Assembly (NCBI GenBank): GCA_964036275.1
Contig: OZ038436.1
Span: 18,255,904 to 18,319,903 of the forward strand
Length of the DNA: 64,000 nt
Direction of reading: 5' to 3'
DNA from: Litoditis marina
Lineage: Eukaryota > Nematoda > Chromadorea > Rhabditida > Rhabditidae
In this document: positions 10,469 through 22,775 of the stretch, piece by piece
How the letters are laid out: the number at the start of each line of letters is the position of its first letter
Position numbering within the stretch: position 1 is the stretch's first letter
Made by a program: the position numbers and the translations under genes
Notes under the pieces: generated by a model
Database searches by the model: none
What the model saw: the letters and a program-made list of their open reading frames with translations, nothing else
Told to the model about the DNA's origin: nothing

Positions 10469-10569
10469 ACCTTGATGTGATAGGTGTGCTTGTCATCGTA
10501 GGGAGCGTTGAAGACGATCTTCGTGCTTGGCTAGGTGTTGATGTCTTCGGGAGGTACAGATTGGGCCAC
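9964..10569 (-). pseudogene. MSP pseudogene, two exons
   Basis: Exon 1 is 10471-10569 and exon 2 is 9964-10208, with an intron full of GA repeat between. Exon 1 encodes 33 codons of MSP with GTG for ATG and TAG at codon 13. Exon 2 starts ITNFSARRI, then jumps to [15 protein letters not shown] and ends in [12 protein letters not shown] and a TGA, the standard MSP C-terminus. Exon 2 is 245 nt where a 127-aa MSP needs 285. The 40 missing bases fit three deletions: about 31 nt after ARRI, 7 nt after FAYGQ and 2 nt before VRRKN. The first two break the frame, so no MSP can be made. Canonical GT..AG borders remain (acceptor GCTTGCAG). MSP normally forms the filament system that drives nematode sperm crawling and also signals to the oocyte. 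Confidence 0.95.
10305..10462. repeat. GA microsatellite in MSP intron
   Basis: Mostly (GA)n with AGAATGAGAG-type interruptions, between MSP exon 2 and exon 1. Confidence 0.95.
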
Positions 10570-11385
10570 TGCTGCTGCGATGTGACTTCAGACCAATCCA
10601 ACTCGGCTTATATACGCCTTTTCAGAGAGAAGTTCCTACGCACTCCCATTATCTCAATACAAAAGTCCACCATTCGAAAGAGCCGTTTTCTCGAAGAAAA
10701 AAAACGAGAAGGACGTCCCCCGAAAACGGCGTTAACAGGAGTGTTTCGCGTTTGGTTTTCACGATCTTCGTGCCAGAGACGGGTTTCTACCGAAAGAAGA
10801 AAGACTTTATTATTCTCCTTTCACCAAAATCTCTTTGTCTATTGTGGCGGAAAAGTCTCAAATCAAGGGGATTCGAGATGCTTTTCTAGGCGATTGTGTT
10901 CTCTCACTTAACGAGTTGATTTAGAGATCTTATCAAATGTAGAAGTATAGAAAAGGAACGGTTTCAGCATACTAGGACGTAGATCATAAGAGGTTTTTGG
11001 TTTCTTCCATGATAGCCATGATCTACCAAGCCAAACACGTACCCCGACAGTGAGAGGTGATATGGTACAAATATGGTTAACCTATTTACAGTCATTCTAC
11101 AAAATTCATAGTACAAAAATTACTATATTATTTATATAGTGCTATTCATTTCGTCTCTGATTGCTACATGCCGATTTCAGAGCGTCCAAGTTTTGCGAAC
11201 TTCGTTTTGTCAAGTTTTCAATCAGAAAAGATTAACTAAAAAGTTTGAGTGTGTACTGTAGGAGTCATAGGAGAAATGATGGGAACTATACTTTGAGCTG
11301 CACACTCAATGGAGAGTTCTTATTCTTTTCCATCTCACACTATGTCTTTCCAGAAAACAAACAATAAGGTTGTATTTTGCAATAA

Positions 11386-11577
11386 ATGCTGCTCAATCAT
11401 GTCGTGTTGTTTGATACCTCTGCTTCTCGATTAAATTCCGTAAGTTATAGCGTGAATTGTGATCAAACTACAATTTTGCTATCTAATATGATGGAGTTCA
11501 ATTTGACGAGTACGAACGGTTCCCCTTTCGGAGTAAAAAAATTCAAATCTGAAGTGAAAGGTGAAGTGTGCGACTGA
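11386..11577 (+). CDS. Unrecognised 63-codon ORF
   Basis: Open from ATG to TGA, Ser/Thr/Asn-rich, no known motif. Also at 40529-40720 (+) and 35294-35485 (-). In type A units the ATG is ATT, so it has no start there. It contains a strong internal GTAAGT donor, so it may be partly intronic. Low support. Confidence 0.15.
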   Translation: MLLNHVVLFDTSASRLNSVSYSVNCDQTTILLSNMMEFNLTSTNGSPFGVKKFKSEVKGEVCD

Positions 11578-12014
11578 TATAAAGTTGTTTTCTGATGTTT
11601 ATGTGTAAGTTATTTCATCAGTAAAGAAAAGTTTCTGTTAAAATTTGCGTTTTTCATTGAAAAAAATAATGAAACGAACATAATGAGCATGTACGGTTCA
11701 GTTCAACCTTTCTTTCGACCATAGATAGATATATAACTATGTCACTAACATGACAAGTTTAAATTCGAAAGAACGAAAACTATTTTCATTTGATTCCAGA
11801 TTAAGGCATTAAGGTTCCGTCAAGGTTTCTTCTGAACTTCTACTGAACTCCTAATCGAGGAGTTCTGCCTAAAAAATGCGGAACAATCAAAAGCCATGTA
11901 CAGGTTTTCAGGGCCGCTTTTTCCAGGTGGCGCGAACCAGTTTCAGGCAAACACGTTATTTTCCCGAAATATCCTGTTTGCCTTCGTAAACCGGAAGAAA
12001 GTGAGATGATAGGA

Positions 12015-12470
12015 CTCAGTCAGTATTCATCTGGTCGTCGGTAGCGGTCGTTTGGAGGTCAGTCTCGCTTGATGTATTTGTTACCTTACTCTCAACTTTC
12101 AATTTCAGTTCTTCACAATTCATGGCTTTTCCCGCCAAATCTACAAATGTATCCCATATAAATTCATCAGATTCGTAATTGCCCAGAATAGTTACTTTTC
12201 TTTATTTGAGCGATAGGAAAATTTGATAACGTGGTTATTTACTCCGAACCATCTGGCACATTGGATGAGTTTGGCTCGCTTATAACAACTTACTGCGATT
12301 GAAAGAAACTGTATAGGACCCCCCCCCCCTCCTCGCAAATCAGTATTCACTTCTAGACGATATTGACCCATGGACAAACGAGCAACAGAAGAATTGCTCT
12401 CGGGATTGGCCGCTGCCAGAAATTTTTTCAATTTGGTTGGTTTCTCCTTCATAATGCGAACATATTTCAT
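12015..12470 (-). pseudogene. Doubtful minus-strand ORF with poly-G run
   Basis: U2 copy of the ORF at 1545-2002. The shorter poly-G keeps the first frame open for 92 codons. Confidence 0.3.
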
Positions 12471-12511
12471 CGTTAAAAATTCAAAAAAGCTTGAAATTTT
12501 ATTTTTTTAAG

Positions 12512-14004
12512 GTTGAAGAACTGTTTCTTGCGGGGAATTCGGATGTCGAGGAGGCTAGCCAGCTTGAGCCGGTATCTGAATCTGAAGACAGGGACAGCAA
12601 ATCGTCTAATTCTGATCCAGGTAGACAGTTTGCCCCGTTTATGAAGAATAGAGAGAAAACTTCTAGTCAGTAGGCTTGCTTCAGGTCTATTTACAAAAAA
12701 TATATGTATGAAACTTTTGGCTACGGATAGGTTTTCTGTGCTGTAGTTGTTTGCAGCCGAGCCTTAAAAAAGTAGAGCCAAGAAGAGAGAAAAACTCGTG
12801 CGGTTCCTATTCTATTTCTAGTCTCCAGTATTACTATCACTAACCTCATTGAGACATCTCACCAAAATAGCAAAAGTGGTAAAGCAGGTTATTGTTGGTT
12901 GGGTAGAGGGTGCTGGTTGTGAAATACTAAGATTGAAGATGAAATGAACAACGAATGACGTCGAACCTTAACAGACAACAAATGTACAATTACAATTTTA
13001 TTTCAATTTCTGTCAATTACAATTACTGGTAGAGGTTCCCATTAGCTCTTTCGTATAAGAAAACATTTTGCTTTTAGTGCCACCAACCAACCGAACGGAC
13101 TCTCAATCAAGTATCTTGGAACCGGCGCTGGAAATGGAATTCTTGCAAAAAAATCATATGAAAGGTTCGTTCAGTTTTCTCTTCATTATGTATGAGAAAA
13201 AGTTCGATTTTGTCACTTTGGACTGGAATAGGTCATGATGATATACGTTCATAGTTACCTCATTGAGACGATCGGAATTGCACAAGTATTTTATTCCAGG
13301 CTGCAACCTGGTTGGGCAGCAGATCGTTCCTGCAAACATATTGTCGTGTAGATGTGGGCGAATGATTTGTGCGAAACCGGAGATGGGGCGTGAGTTTCAA
13401 ATTGTTTGTGCGCTAATTTGTGTTTAATTGGCATTATCGAGTTTCTTGAAACGTATAACGACGTGTGCGAAAATTGTCTTTCCTTCTCTATACCCGGTGG
13501 TACTACACTTCAGGGGAGAAAGTAGGTACTTTGATGTTGAAATGTATCATATATTACTTGCTGTGTCATTCTCGAACAGCGAAGGACCTTTGATGTAATG
13601 AATGCCATGGAATACATTTACCCTCAAGAAGGATACTATTGATTTCTCTAGAGTCTGAAAATCTCAAAAGTTGACGAGAATTAGTGACACTTTTAAAGGG
13701 AAAACATTTTGTTTCATCATGTTTATAGTGAATATGTGGTCACAAAACTGTTTTCTTTCCAGACTTGCAACCCGTGCTATTTCTCTATGAAAGAGAAGCG
13801 AAGGAAATGAGGGAGCAAAAGAAGAGAATAAATGATCAAAGAAACCACAACGACAAGGATGACAGGAAGAAGGACGACAAGAAGGACGACAAGAATATAA
13901 AGAAGAAGAAGGACGACAAGAAGGACGACAAGAATACAAAGAAGAAGGAGGGCGGCAAGAAGGACGACAAGAATAAGAAGAAGAAGGAGGGCGGCAAGAA
14001 CTAG
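12512..14004 (+). CDS. Unknown gene with Lys/Asp-rich C-terminus, copy B1 (5' end unresolved)
   Basis: Four exons whose phases fit: 12512-12620, 13078-13164, 13300-13389, 13763-14004. Together 528 nt, exactly 175 codons plus TAG. Exon 1 is acidic and Ser-rich (EPVSESEDRDSKSS). Exon 3 encodes a Cys cluster (ILSCRCGRMICAKPEMG). Exon 4 starts HLQPVLFLYEREAKEMREQ and then becomes repeated KKDDK/KKKEGG blocks to the stop. Acceptors are CTTTTAG, TTCCAG and TTTCCAG; donors GTAGAC, GTTCGT and GTGAGT. An AATAAA lies at 14053-14058. Upstream exons are not identified, and no family is recognised. The exon chain is inferred from phase and splice sites; there is no transcript evidence. Confidence 0.55.
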
Positions 14005-14347
14005 GCAATCGGGGAGAGTAGTGCCGAAAGGCTGAAATATAAATATAGATTAAATAAAGAGTTGCGATGCTAATGTTTTCAATGACTACCCCATTTTCAG
14101 ATTATTCATAGGAGTCTCAATAGGAATGTATTTACCTTCTACTCCTGAACGATGAAAAAACTGAGAAGCTCAATTACGAGCAATAGTAAAGAGGATGGGT
14201 GTCCGATGAATTAATACGACGAAATAATGCATGTTCTCTTGTTTGGGAGAAACAACTGTATCGTTCATGAATCTGAGAATGTACCGCAATTATTGTAATA
14301 ACAATTCTTCCCGAGAATAATATGCGAAACATCAGACATCTTATTAT

Positions 14348-14794
14348 ATATAGTTCGTTTCAACCATCGATAGCAGCCAGTTACAGTAAGTTTTGGTGGG
14401 CGGAGTCAATTGTGTTGGAAAGTTTCCAACACCGATCAGACTAATCAAAATTGTGCACCAGCTGGGTATTGAACTCATCTGTGTTGGCTGGTGCGGCGCC
14501 CACAAGCAGCCGGCCACCTGAACATGGTGGGTCGAACTAAAAACAGTGATACCCAACCATCTTATATGGCAGTTTTTCAATGATCATTTTATCGCATAAA
14601 AAGTCATTTAAATTACTCTCCGATCATGTGACAATCTTTTGAAAACAAAAGAGTCGCAAAAATCCTAAAATAACCAGTTTTAGAATTTTTATTTGCAATG
14701 AAAAGACTGGCAAGCTGCCAGATCAATCGCCTGTAATGTAGGGTGCGCTCGGCCAGCATGGCTGACTGCTATCGATGGGTGAAACGAACTATAT
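14348..14794. mobile_element. MITE-like element
   Basis: U2 copy, 447 bp, both terminal inverted repeats present. Confidence 0.75.
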
Positions 14795-15506
14795 GAAGCT
14801 AGTGATTACTCAACGTGCAACACCAACTGAAGACAATAATATTTTATTTCTAAACATAAAATAAAATCTTTTTAGCTTCCAAATAATCGAAAAATCTCTG
14901 AAACTTGGTATTTTATCTGTTTCCTAGTTTTCCTGATAGATTTCATGAAAACCATCTACTCTCGGTAACTCGCTTCCTTGGTTTCCAAGAAAGAATTTGT
15001 GTTTCTTCCCGTATTTCCCTGGACTGCACTTCAACTATACCGGTTTCCCGTTTCGTTTCCAAGTTGTGGCTCACGTGGGATGGTTTCCGGAATGAGCCAT
15101 TTTTTTTCCATTGCTTCGTAGTCGTTCGTTCAAGACGGTTGAATTCCCAATATCCAGATGCCGGAGATCTGTCGGAGATTTCCACACAAGTTGGTTCTCT
15201 TCTTCTTTCTGTTTTTTTTAGATTTTCAGACTGAACGAAAATAGTACAGCATTCGTTCTTTCCAAAACAAGGCAATACGGTGATTCTGCTGGCTACCCCT
15301 GTTTGTAGTTCTATCCCATCGCTTATTGGTTGACATTCGTAGGTTATAGCGTTCCAACTAAAACGCTACTATTAACTACATTGGCTCTTGGTGATAAACT
15401 GCATGGCGAGTATCAGATTTTTCGTCTTTCTCATGATAAATTGAAGTCAATAAAGAAGTCGTATGTTGCTTATTCACTGAATTATTATACCCAAAACTGC
15501 TTTCAG

Positions 15507-18500
15507 AATTGGTGGCGTCCAAGAGAACCGTCTTATTCGGGGAGTCCGAGAGAAAGAGCGGGAGTTGCGCAAAAAACACCATGTTGAGAGACTGCCACGA
15601 CCTGTCTCTCTTGATATGAAGGTAATGCTGTTGCTTTCTAAGATCCTAACGAAGGTTAGGTCCTAATGAAGGTTAAGCAACCGTTTCTGAATAAATCTTA
15701 ACCTGAATACACCACTGTTCTATTAGTATTCCTATTGAGCTGAAGGTGAATCTACTAGACTTACATGTGATCTTCCCAAATAACATGTTTACCAAAAAAC
15801 CTGTCAATGACATCCACATTTTTCTTGACTTTCATGTATTTTAGGTCGATCGGTGGTTTCTGACCCGATTCTCCATAGACAATGCCTATTTGGGTCTGTG
15901 CCAGGAATTTCATTCCCTCGAAGGTGACAAACCTGCCTGGGATATGCGGAATCTGAAAGCCAACCCGTTCATCAGCATTCAAATGGGCGGCACAACCGAG
16001 AGACAACTCAAGGTACACTATAATTCTTTCGCTCATGGAGGACTACAGTATGAACTTAAATTATCGTCAAGTATATGTCACTATCACTACAATGGGAACA
16101 TTTCGGAATTCGGGTTTATTGTACAATTCCCCCCCCCCCCCCCCCTTGAGCCGCAATAGGTTGGAATCCGACCCGTAGTACAATCACCCCCCACCCCCAT
16201 AGGGGGGTGATTGTACAACGTCCTTCTTTACTGCAAATTTGGATTGAGTGGGGGGCGATTGTTAAACAGGTCCGGGGTCGTACTATTACCCCCCACTTTG
16301 TATTGTGGGGGGTGATTGTTAAACGTAAACATTGTACAATTACCCCCCATTTACAATGACCTCCCATTTACTATAACCCCCCTCTCTATAGGGAATCGTA
16401 TTGGGAGGGGGGTGATAGTACTGCGGGGGGGGGGGGTACTTAAGGTGAGGGGGGGGGGCGGCAATTGTACAATTTTCCTCGGAATTCCTATACTAGATTT
16501 TGTATCTTTTCCCCACACATAGCCGAAGTACAACTTAGTGAAACTAATTTAACCACTTTCTCTGGTAATGACAAGAATAGGTACAACACTCTCTATGTAG
16601 TTTCGTACAGTTTACAATTGTAACTATGCAACATGGTTTCCAGGTGAATGCGCACCGTATTGGCTCTACTTCGCACCCTGAGTATATCGCCAGTGAGGGA
16701 CCAACCATCCACAGTGTCTATGATTTCTGGTCCATGGTGTGGCAGGTGGGTTCTCAGACATTTTTCCGCCAATTTCCCAGTAACATTTGTGGGGGACTGG
16801 GAAGTTTTCACGAGAAAGTTTGCATGTCAGAAAAAACGCAATTGGCATATGATGGTATTTGCGTCACTTTTATCTACATTCGAGATCGTGTTTGAGATTG
16901 GGTCGTCCCAATGAGCCGGCGCAAGTGTTTCTGATTTTTCCAGGAACAGTTTTGTGGAAAACTCGCAATACCGCTTCCCTCCTAGCATTTAAACATCAAA
17001 TAACTTCCATTTAGCACATATGCCAGATGATTTGAGAAAGTACTCATAGCCGCTATTCTAGGAAAATGTGAGCCGTATTGTTCCGGTGAACTTTCCGCAC
17101 GAGGAGCGCCTGTACCCGTCCGTTTTCGATCGGAACAAAGAAACTGGTCAGTATTGGCCCATCGTTCCCGGTCAAACGGATCTCTACATGCCATTCCGCG
17201 TCACTTGTCAGGAGACCAGAATGATGCAATGCTGCAGAATGATGCAGAATGAGGAGGTATACAAATGGTTTCAATGATGAAATTCCATAATAATGTATAT
17301 AGTTTGTATTGTAAACGTTATCATCGTTACACTCTTTTTTGTATGTAGTTTGCTTAGTTTAATCGGCGAAGACTACTAAACGAGTATATCTGTAAATATA
17401 ATCGTTTTCAGACCAAACTAAATGAGCGCACATTGTTAACAGAAAGGATGCATTTTTCCAATGTATGTTGTAATTTTTCTGAGAATGATCTTTTTAGATC
17501 TCGACCGGAATCCGTGCGTTGACCCCAAATGAAATGGTCTACCGTGTCACTAGACTGAGCATCTCCTTCAGCAACCCCATGCGAGAGGAATGCGAAATGC
17601 GAGAGGTGTTCCACCTCTGCTTCTACAGGTTGGTCTTTTTTTATGAAGGAAAACATTATCGAACATACTTTTGGTCTGAACAATTGTACGGTTGAACGCT
17701 TCACGCCTTCACGCTTCACGGGGTACTAAGGGAAGCCACCTAAAGTGTACATGGGTACTGAAGGGTACTTGGGAAAGGGTGAAGAATACTAAAGAGTTAA
17801 ATATTTCTATTAAATTGATTATCGTTCACATCATAAATTATGCGTTCGTTTGGTAGTGTGATGTATACAAGGTTTTCATTAGTCAAATCAGTATACGGAT
17901 TGCAAAACACCAGTGACATATAATCGTTTCAGATGGCCGGATGGTCGTATTCCCATTCCCTGGCCCCTGAAGGGATCCCACATCGCCGCCTCCGTTCTAC
18001 TCAACGACGCCCTTAGAAGAGTGAGTTTTCGTATATTTTCAGAAATTCTGGAACATCGGATTCTGACAGCGACATCTGACTTCGAATTCTTCAGGAGTTT
18101 CCGCCGACTGCTGGTCCGTTGCTGGTGCACTGTCATGCCGGTATTGGTAGAACCGGAGTGCTCATCTCAATCGATATGGCACTACGCCAGCTGGAAACTA
18201 CTCGAACTGTCAATATCAAGGTGAAACTTTTTCTTATTCTTGAAACTTATACTTCTCTCAAGTTCAATGAGCCTAGCTATGGGTTGAGTTCATATCTCAG
18301 TATTGGAGTTTTTCCCATAACCCCTTACCACTTTTTGTGTGAAAATTTGGGCGTTCTTTTGACCGTCACAAACTGACAATAGAACCATGTGATTTAGCTG
18401 AAAAGCGATGTTCACATGCAAATATACTTCCGGCAAGATCTAATGACTGAACTGATATTCTCTATTCAAGGGTGTCGTGGAGCAATTGCGAGAAAAACGA

Positions 18501-18886
18501 CCGAAAGCAGTTATGAATCCTTGGCAATACGCCATTTTCAACGTTGTCCTGGCCGAGAAGGTAGGTGTCACATTTTCATATTGCATCCACTTCATTTGAA
18601 GTTAGGTGTTGAAGAGTAGCTGGTGAACGTTCTAATCTTCTCATTACACGTTCCCCATTATTCACGCTCACATAAAGAACACATTTGTTTGTGTAGTTAC
18701 ATTTTGCAGGCTCTGTACTGCGGTGCTCTCTCTCCTTTCGTTGGAGGACACTGCGTACGCCAATTGGTGGACAAAATGTGGAGAACCATTGTGCTGGAGT
18801 ATGGGAATGTGTGGAGAACTTTCAAAATGTGGAGAACTTTCAGGTTCACACAAGTGTGCCAAATTTTAGTCAATTCGGTTCAGTAG
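15507..18886 (+). CDS. Protein tyrosine phosphatase-domain gene, copy 2 (5' end unresolved)
   Basis: Exons 15507-15621, 15845-16012, 16644-16745, 17062-17256, 17498-17628, 17933-18020, 18095-18220, 18471-18560, 18710-18886. Exon 1 is 115 nt, one base longer than in copy 1. A possible first exon, ATG at 14945 to a GTAACT donor at 14965, ends with two spare bases and would read in phase into IGGVQENRLIRG; this is inference. Exon 2 has two private changes (GDKPAWD for GAKSAWD). WPD, HCHAGIGRTG and NPWQYAIF are intact, so catalysis is possible. The last exon runs 28 codons past the copy 1 stop into repeat-derived sequence, ending at TAG 18884-18886, about 30 bases before the minisatellite. Confidence 0.85.
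16119..16472. mobile_element. Poly-C/poly-G inverted-repeat element in PTP intron 2
   Basis: U2 copy. It has a GTACTTAAG segment between two G runs that type A copies lack. Confidence 0.65.
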
Positions 18887-19629
18887 TTTTTTCAAGCCTA
18901 TGTGGACACCGGACGGGAGACGAGGGACGAGGGACGAGGGACGAGGGACGAGGAACGAGGGACGAGGGACGAGGGACGAGGGACGAGGGACGAGGGACGA
19001 GGGACGAGGGACGAGGGACGAGGGACGAGGGACGAGGGACGAGGGACGAGGGACGAGGGACGAGGGACGAGGGACGAGGGACGAGGGACGAGGGACGAGG
19101 GACGAGGGACGAGGGACGAGGGACGAGGGACGAGGGACGAGGGACGAGGGACGAGGGACGAGGGACGAGGGACGAGGGACGAGGGACGAGGGACGAGGGA
19201 CGAGGGACGAGGGACGAGGGACGAGGGACGAGGGACGAGGGACGAGGGACGAGGGACGAGGGACGAGGGACGAGGGACGAGGGACGAGGGACGAGGGACG
19301 AGGGACGGGGGACGAGGGACGAGGGACGAGGGACGGGGGACGAAGGACGGGGGACGAGGGACGAGGGACGAAGGACGGGGGACGAGGGACGAAGGACGGG
19401 GGACGAGGGACAACGGAAAATTTCATAACGACACTCATAACTTTTTTCAAACTCGACCGATTTTTCTAATTTTTTCACACAACATGTATTTCATAGATAT
19501 CTAGCTCTCTCTCTCTTCCTTTAGATCTTGAGAAATGGTTTTATTTGAAGACTTTTGTGGTTTGAAAGCTGAAAATGGGTGCGCAATGGCCAAACCAAAC
19601 ACAACTCACACGCAGCGCTTCGCGCTGCG
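18800..19629. repeat. Dispersed repeat holding the minisatellite, U2
   Basis: Starts right after the PTP codon GAG. Left part contains tandem TGTGGAGAACTTTC words and a CCGAATTG/ACTGAACC-type segment; then the 7-bp array; then about 200 bases ending in a hairpin CGCAGCGC-TTC-GCGCTGCG (19611-19629). A diverged relative sits at 62915-63330 in the flank with the same order of parts. Confidence 0.7.
18919..19412. repeat. 7-bp minisatellite (GGGACGA)n, about 70 units
   Basis: Pure near the left end; GGGGGACGA and GAAGGACG variants gather near the right end. Because 7 is not a multiple of 3 and no frame of either strand contains a stop, all six frames stay open here. Confidence 0.97.
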
Positions 19630-19947
19630 CGCGAATAGTAGTAAAAAAAGGATATATAATAACCTTGCTATCTTTATTGGGTTTGTTTATGCTTTTAATT
19701 GATTGAAGCAACAATCAACAATAGTAAGGTTGGTAGATCATTTTTTTCAAATCACCGTGGAGTCCCACGGAAAATCGAAATGGGTGAACAATTAGCAGTA
19801 AAATAGGATATAGAATAACTTTGCTATCTTTGGTGGGGTTGTTCAGGCTCGTAATTCATTGAAGCAACAAAAAAACAATAGTAAGGTTGGTAGATCAATT
19901 TTTTCAAATCACCGTGGGGTCCCACAAAAAACCGAAATGGGTGAAAA
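19630..19947 (+). repeat. Tandem repeat, period about 157 bp, U2
   Basis: Two copies and a partial one. Each holds AATAGTAAGGTTGG, a CCGTGG-AGTC-CCACGG near-palindrome and TTGCTATCTTT…GAAGCAACAA. Further AATAGTAAGGTTGGTAG words occur downstream (about 20432). Confidence 0.7.
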
Positions 19948-20654
19948 ACAAGGCCTTATATATTTTTTCTATTGTTGTGTACCAAAACTGCATGAACAAA
20001 AAGTTTGACAGTGACAGTTATTTCAGATGTTATTTTCCAGTCTTCGCATTGATTCTGTTCTGAGGTCGCTCAGATAATTCATAGAAAAGAAGGTAAAGGA
20101 ATCGGTAGATGAACTGTTTGTGGCAGAAAAAAATCGAATCTCTTTTAGTTTATGTAGCGAAATTACTAACAAATTAAGTGGCCGATTTGAAAAAGTCTTT
20201 TCAAAGTCTTTTGCTTGTAGAAAAATGGAAAATGTGTTGTATTTGTACCAGTTTCTGATGTGTGAGAACGCTCAATTCATACATGCTGTCAAAACAAAAA
20301 GTTTAGTTTCAAAAAGTTCTAACTGATAGCATCAACCCAATAATAAAACTTTCAGAGTTTCTCACTCTTTCACCACATATTTTACTTCGCACTCCTGATT
20401 TAAGTTTGAGTTTTGATTACATAACAAACACTAATAGTAAGGTTGGTAGCAAGCAGTGAAACTCTAATAAAACTATTCGTTCAGAGCAACGTTGTTCTGT
20501 TTAACGGAGTGCTGTGAAAATCCATGTGCACATGGAACGATCGTCTTTGTCAGTTGATCAGTTGAAATATTTACAAGGTTATTTCTGTAATAAAATCAGT
20601 CAGTCTATTGACCTATTCACCAGGCCACTTCTGTGATATAATCACACAAACACA

Positions 20655-20798
20655 ATGAAATCAACATACTTTCCGGTTCCAAATATTACCGATTACGTCG
20701 AGAGAAGCGGGAGAATCAGCAATCTCCACTCATCTTTCCCTATGGTGACATACACTGTATTATTTTGTGTTGTATTCATTCTTTTCGTTCTACAGTAA
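20655..20798 (+). CDS. Small putative membrane protein, 47 aa
   Basis: U2 copy of the ORF at 8402-8545. Confidence 0.3.
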   Translation: MKSTYFPVPNITDYVERSGRISNLHSSFPMVTYTVLFCVVFILFVLQ

Positions 20799-21844
20799 AG
20801 TCATTTTTGCCGTTTACCGTTATTTCGCTCGGAGAATGAAAAGAAAAACTCGACAACAAACATGAAATTACCAGTAAGATTGTATCATATTATTTGAACA
20901 ACATGCCTAATAAGTATCCAATAATTTGTTAAACGTTCAAATGTTTTCAACACAATCACGTCCGAGTTTCTGTGCACAAAACAAGGCTCGTCGTCTGGCT
21001 GTACTGGAAAGTAATGAATGACATCATATGACTACAAACAAATACATCAATCGTTATAGGCCCACTAATAATCTTCTCAATGAAAACCAAGTATACTTTG
21101 TAGTTTTTAGCTGTATCAAGATTTTTTTGGACATAAAGCTTTAAATAATTATAATAAATTTTTAAACTAAACCAATCCCAACGTACCCTGAAATTTTTAG
21201 CCCTTTCCGTTTTTTGAAGGGGAGCAGTTCCTCTCCAATACGAAATATAGGCCCCGCCCCTTCTCCAATGGTTAAGCCCGTGGAGTCCCACGAAAAACAA
21301 CATGAACGCGTGCTAGAAAAGTACACAAAAAAAACGGTCAAAAATAAAATACACGGTTCTCAACACTGATAATCATCGTCCTCAAGCACAATAAACCAGT
21401 TGTTTTATTACATAAATTGCGTAAATCAAAGAAGGCGGCGAATACAAAGTTGACTTTTAGTTACTGGTTCTTGACTGGTTATTGACAATTATTTACTGGA
21501 ACTATGTGTAAGTGAATTATCCAATTAACCTATTCCTATGACAAATCTCGGGGACTTAGCCGTTAATAATCTGGTACCAAGTCTTGCGGTAACGAACTCC
21601 GGACTATGTATCCCCCTAAGTCCTAGATTCTATGCCCCCCCCCCCTATGTCCAACTAACCCAGGTTCTGTCTGAGTTGCTATCTATTGCCATAATGGTTA
21701 TCAAGTCAATTAGTTTTTGCTTGTACGAAACATCGATTTCTTTCAAAATATTGTCTTTCCGATATATATTATCTGAAGATTATATTTTCCATCTATTTGT
21801 CAGAAGTGTCCTGGAGTATTACAGCCAAAATCAAAATTCAAAAG

Positions 21845-21922
21845 TACCGGCGCTCACCGGAATCGAACCCAACTCCATTCGATCGGTAGGCATGGTCCAA
21901 CCCCACTACACCACAACAACAT
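21845..21922 (-). other. tRNA-like relic
   Basis: U2 copy of the relic at 9599-9676, boxes intact. Confidence 0.5.
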
Positions 21923-22210
21923 TTAGAAAAAAACTAAGTTAACAGCTTAGAAAGTCGATAAATCGTTGAGAACTCATCGACAGAGTAGATATATCCCACA
22001 TCCTGACGCCAATAATGATTTATGTTCCTCTTCGTGAATTGTAGTTACATTAGGACCAATTAGTGAGGAAACTCATGAATTCACGTTTACATAATAGTTT
22101 CTGACGAAATTGCTATCTAAAAACCCTATTTCATTGCAATCTAAAAACCCTATTTTGCATTTTGACTGTTTTTTTTTTCAACTGGCAAAACTTCAAATTA
22201 CAAGGTTTAT

Positions 22211-22579
22211 TCAAGGGTTGTACTCAATGGGGAGGTTCTTTCTGCGGACCTTTCCGCCTCCCGAACCATTCCCTGCTGAACCGCTTATCAGCTCTATCGG
22301 GGGTGTCGGCCCACTCGGTGGTGATACGGTCGTTGTTGGCTGTCCGTAGGCGAAGGTGTCACAAGACACAGCCATGAGGATGGCCTTCTTGGGGTCGAGA
22401 ACTCCGCTTCCGGGGTCAACACCTAGACGATACGACGAGCGGAAAAATTGGTGATCTGCAAACGATACGGGGTGAAAAAGGGGGATGAGGTGAAAAATGA
22501 GCAACACAGGGAGAGAGATAGGAATAGTGAGAAGAAAACGTGATAAATAAGAGAGGGATAGAGAGAGGGACCGAGAGGG

Positions 22580-22665
<86 letters not shown>

Positions 22666-22705
22666 GACCAAAGAGAGAGAATGAGAGAAAGAGAATGAGA
22701 GAGAT

Positions 22706-22775
<70 letters not shown>

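Larger units (their letters stand above)
1..10470 (+). repeat. Amplicon unit U1 (type A)
   Basis: First full unit; the left end of the window cuts it inside MSP exon 1. Type A markers: a SINE-like insert at 2621-2870, a 114-nt PTP exon 1 and a short G-run insertion near 3651. It lacks the 7-bp minisatellite carried by all other full units. Stretches without a recognised gene: 442-1544 (only two small hairpins, 1374-1394 and 1475-1511), 2153-2610 (nothing clear), 3369-4086 (weak ORFs only), 7700-8400 and 8613-9598 (weak ORFs), 9680-9960 (nothing clear). The same gaps recur at equivalent places in the other units. Confidence 0.95.

Noticed and set aside
18919..19412. CRISPR-like regular repeat
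   Set aside because: Direct 7-bp units without unique spacers in a eukaryotic context.
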